This document shows, piece by piece, positions 5,500 to 5,970 of a DNA stretch of 5,970 bases (its first letter is position 1; every line of letters begins with the position of its first letter). Origin of the DNA: an uncultured Lachnospiraceae bacterium (GTDB taxonomy: Bacteria > Bacillota > Clostridia > Lachnospirales > Lachnospiraceae); the NCBI GenBank assembly GCA_946183625.1, contig CAMHCL010000097.1, positions 1-5,970 of the forward strand, given 5' to 3'. Below the pieces are notes generated by a model. It was not told the DNA's origin, did no database searches, and was given only the letters and a program-made list of their open reading frames with translations. The position numbers were made by a program, and so were the translations under genes.

Positions 5500-5508
5500 C
5501 TATATAAT
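5480..5508 (+). promoter_or_regulatory. Promoter of the cellobiose phosphorylase gene, overlapping the terminator
   Basis: TTGAGT (5480-5485), a 17-base spacer, then a perfect TATAAT (5503-5508). The start would be near 5515, giving a leader of about 70 bases. The -35 box lies in the loop and first bases of the terminator's descending arm. Confidence 0.75.
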
Positions 5509-5520
5509 TATTCTATGTCT

Positions 5521-5545
5521 GTTGCCACGAGTACCGGCAACTTTT
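5521..5545 (+). other. Small hairpin with U-tail in the phosphorylase leader
   Basis: GTTGCC (5521-5526) pairs with GGCAAC (5536-5541) around a nine-base loop, followed by four T. It begins a few bases after the predicted transcription start. It could be a weak attenuator or a 5' stabilising hairpin; six pairs and four U are marginal for a terminator, and no competing structure is evident. Confidence 0.45.
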
Positions 5546-5585
5546 ATACACTTAAAAACACTACAAGAAAGGGAAGGTATAACTT

Positions 5586-5970
5586 ATGAAATTTGGTTAC
5601 TTTGATGACGCAAAAAGAGAATATGTCATCACATCCCCAAGAACTCCTTACCCATGGATCAACTACCTGGGAACAGAAGGATTCTTCTCACTTATCTCCA
5701 ATACAGCAGGAGGTTATCATTTCTACAAAGATGCACGTCTGAGACGTATTACACGTTATCGTTATAACAATATCCCAGTTGATATGGGCGGACGTTATTT
5801 CTATATCAACGATGAAGATACTGTATGGAATCCTGGATGGTCACCAGTCAAGACTGAGCTTGATTTCTATCAGTGCCGTCACGGAATGGGCTATACAATA
5901 ATCACAGGTAAGAAAAAGGAACTCAAGGCTGAGGTTACTTTCTTTGTTCCTCAGGGAGAAAATGCAGAAA
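5586..5970 (+). CDS. Cellobiose phosphorylase, GH94 (N-terminal 128 residues; cut by the window edge)
   Basis: The enzyme splits cellobiose with inorganic phosphate into alpha-D-glucose 1-phosphate and D-glucose in the cytoplasm, saving ATP during growth on cellulose products. Only the N-terminal beta-sandwich domain is present (the family is about 810 residues). Residues such as MKFGYFDDAKREYVIT, TPYPWINYLG (20-29), LISNTAGGYHFY (36-47), DARLRRITRYRYNN (49-62), GGRYFYIND (68-76) and the CRHG...Y segment (96-102) follow the start of clostridial cellobiose phosphorylases closely. Catalytic residues lie beyond the edge. Cellodextrin phosphorylase and other GH94 enzymes are alternatives, but the N-terminus fits cellobiose phosphorylase better. 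The ATG is preceded by GGGAAGG (5571-5577), eight bases away. The gene has its own promoter and a 5' leader with a small hairpin. Confidence 0.92.
   Translation, partial: MKFGYFDDAKREYVITSPRTPYPWINYLGTEGFFSLISNTAGGYHFYKDARLRRITRYRYNNIPVDMGGRYFYINDEDTVWNPGWSPVKTELDFYQCRHGMGYTIITGKKKELKAEVTFFVPQGENAE

Noticed and set aside
1..5970. Mobile elements, CRISPR arrays, tRNA or rRNA genes, toxin-antitoxin or defence genes
   Set aside because: None seen: almost all bases are assigned to housekeeping genes, their leaders and terminators, with no long repeats and no transposase-like frames.

Overview
The window looks like chromosomal DNA from a low-GC Firmicute of the class Clostridia, most likely a Lachnospiraceae-type gut or rumen bacterium. 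The reasons are strong GGAGG-type ribosome binding sites, SigA-like promoters, an S-box (SAM-I) riboswitch ahead of metK, a pyrB-pyrI pair with a separate regulatory subunit, and a cellobiose phosphorylase whose N-terminus closely resembles those I remember from cellulolytic Clostridia. The family placement is inference from style and recalled homologues, not from a search. I see no mobile element, CRISPR array, tRNA or rRNA.

Left half, all on the minus strand (read from about 3890 down to 1). The order is metK with its SAM-I riboswitch, then a carbamoyltransferase of the ornithine/putrescine type, then pyrB and pyrI (aspartate carbamoyltransferase catalytic and regulatory chains; pyrI runs off the left edge). 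metK has its own promoter and a transcription-attenuating riboswitch in which the P1 stem, an antiterminator and a terminator can be read base by base. The carbamoyltransferase has its own promoter directly after the metK stop and a hairpin terminator directly after its own stop. pyrB follows with a short leader and no convincing promoter. pyrI begins one base after the pyrB stop, so the two are probably translationally coupled. Two enzymes here use carbamoyl phosphate, one certainly for pyrimidine synthesis and one for an acceptor that is less certain.

Right half, all on the plus strand. A promoter divergent from metK drives a HIT-family (Hint-like) protein and, 13 bases later, an aldose 1-epimerase-like protein that starts with TTG. 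A long hairpin terminator closes this unit. The promoter of the next gene lies on the same bases: its -35 box is in the terminator loop and descending stem. That gene is the start of a GH94 cellobiose phosphorylase, cut by the right edge. Its product phosphorolyses cellobiose to glucose and alpha-glucose 1-phosphate, so the neighbouring epimerase plausibly handles sugar anomers in the same pathway, although the two are separately promoted.

Most of the window is ordinary core metabolism. The items most worth a second look are the carbamoyltransferase, whose acceptor-side motifs depart from the ornithine enzyme at several positions; the atypical P2b/L2 arm of the SAM riboswitch; and the overlap of terminator and promoter ahead of the phosphorylase gene. 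I found no convincing new multi-gene system.
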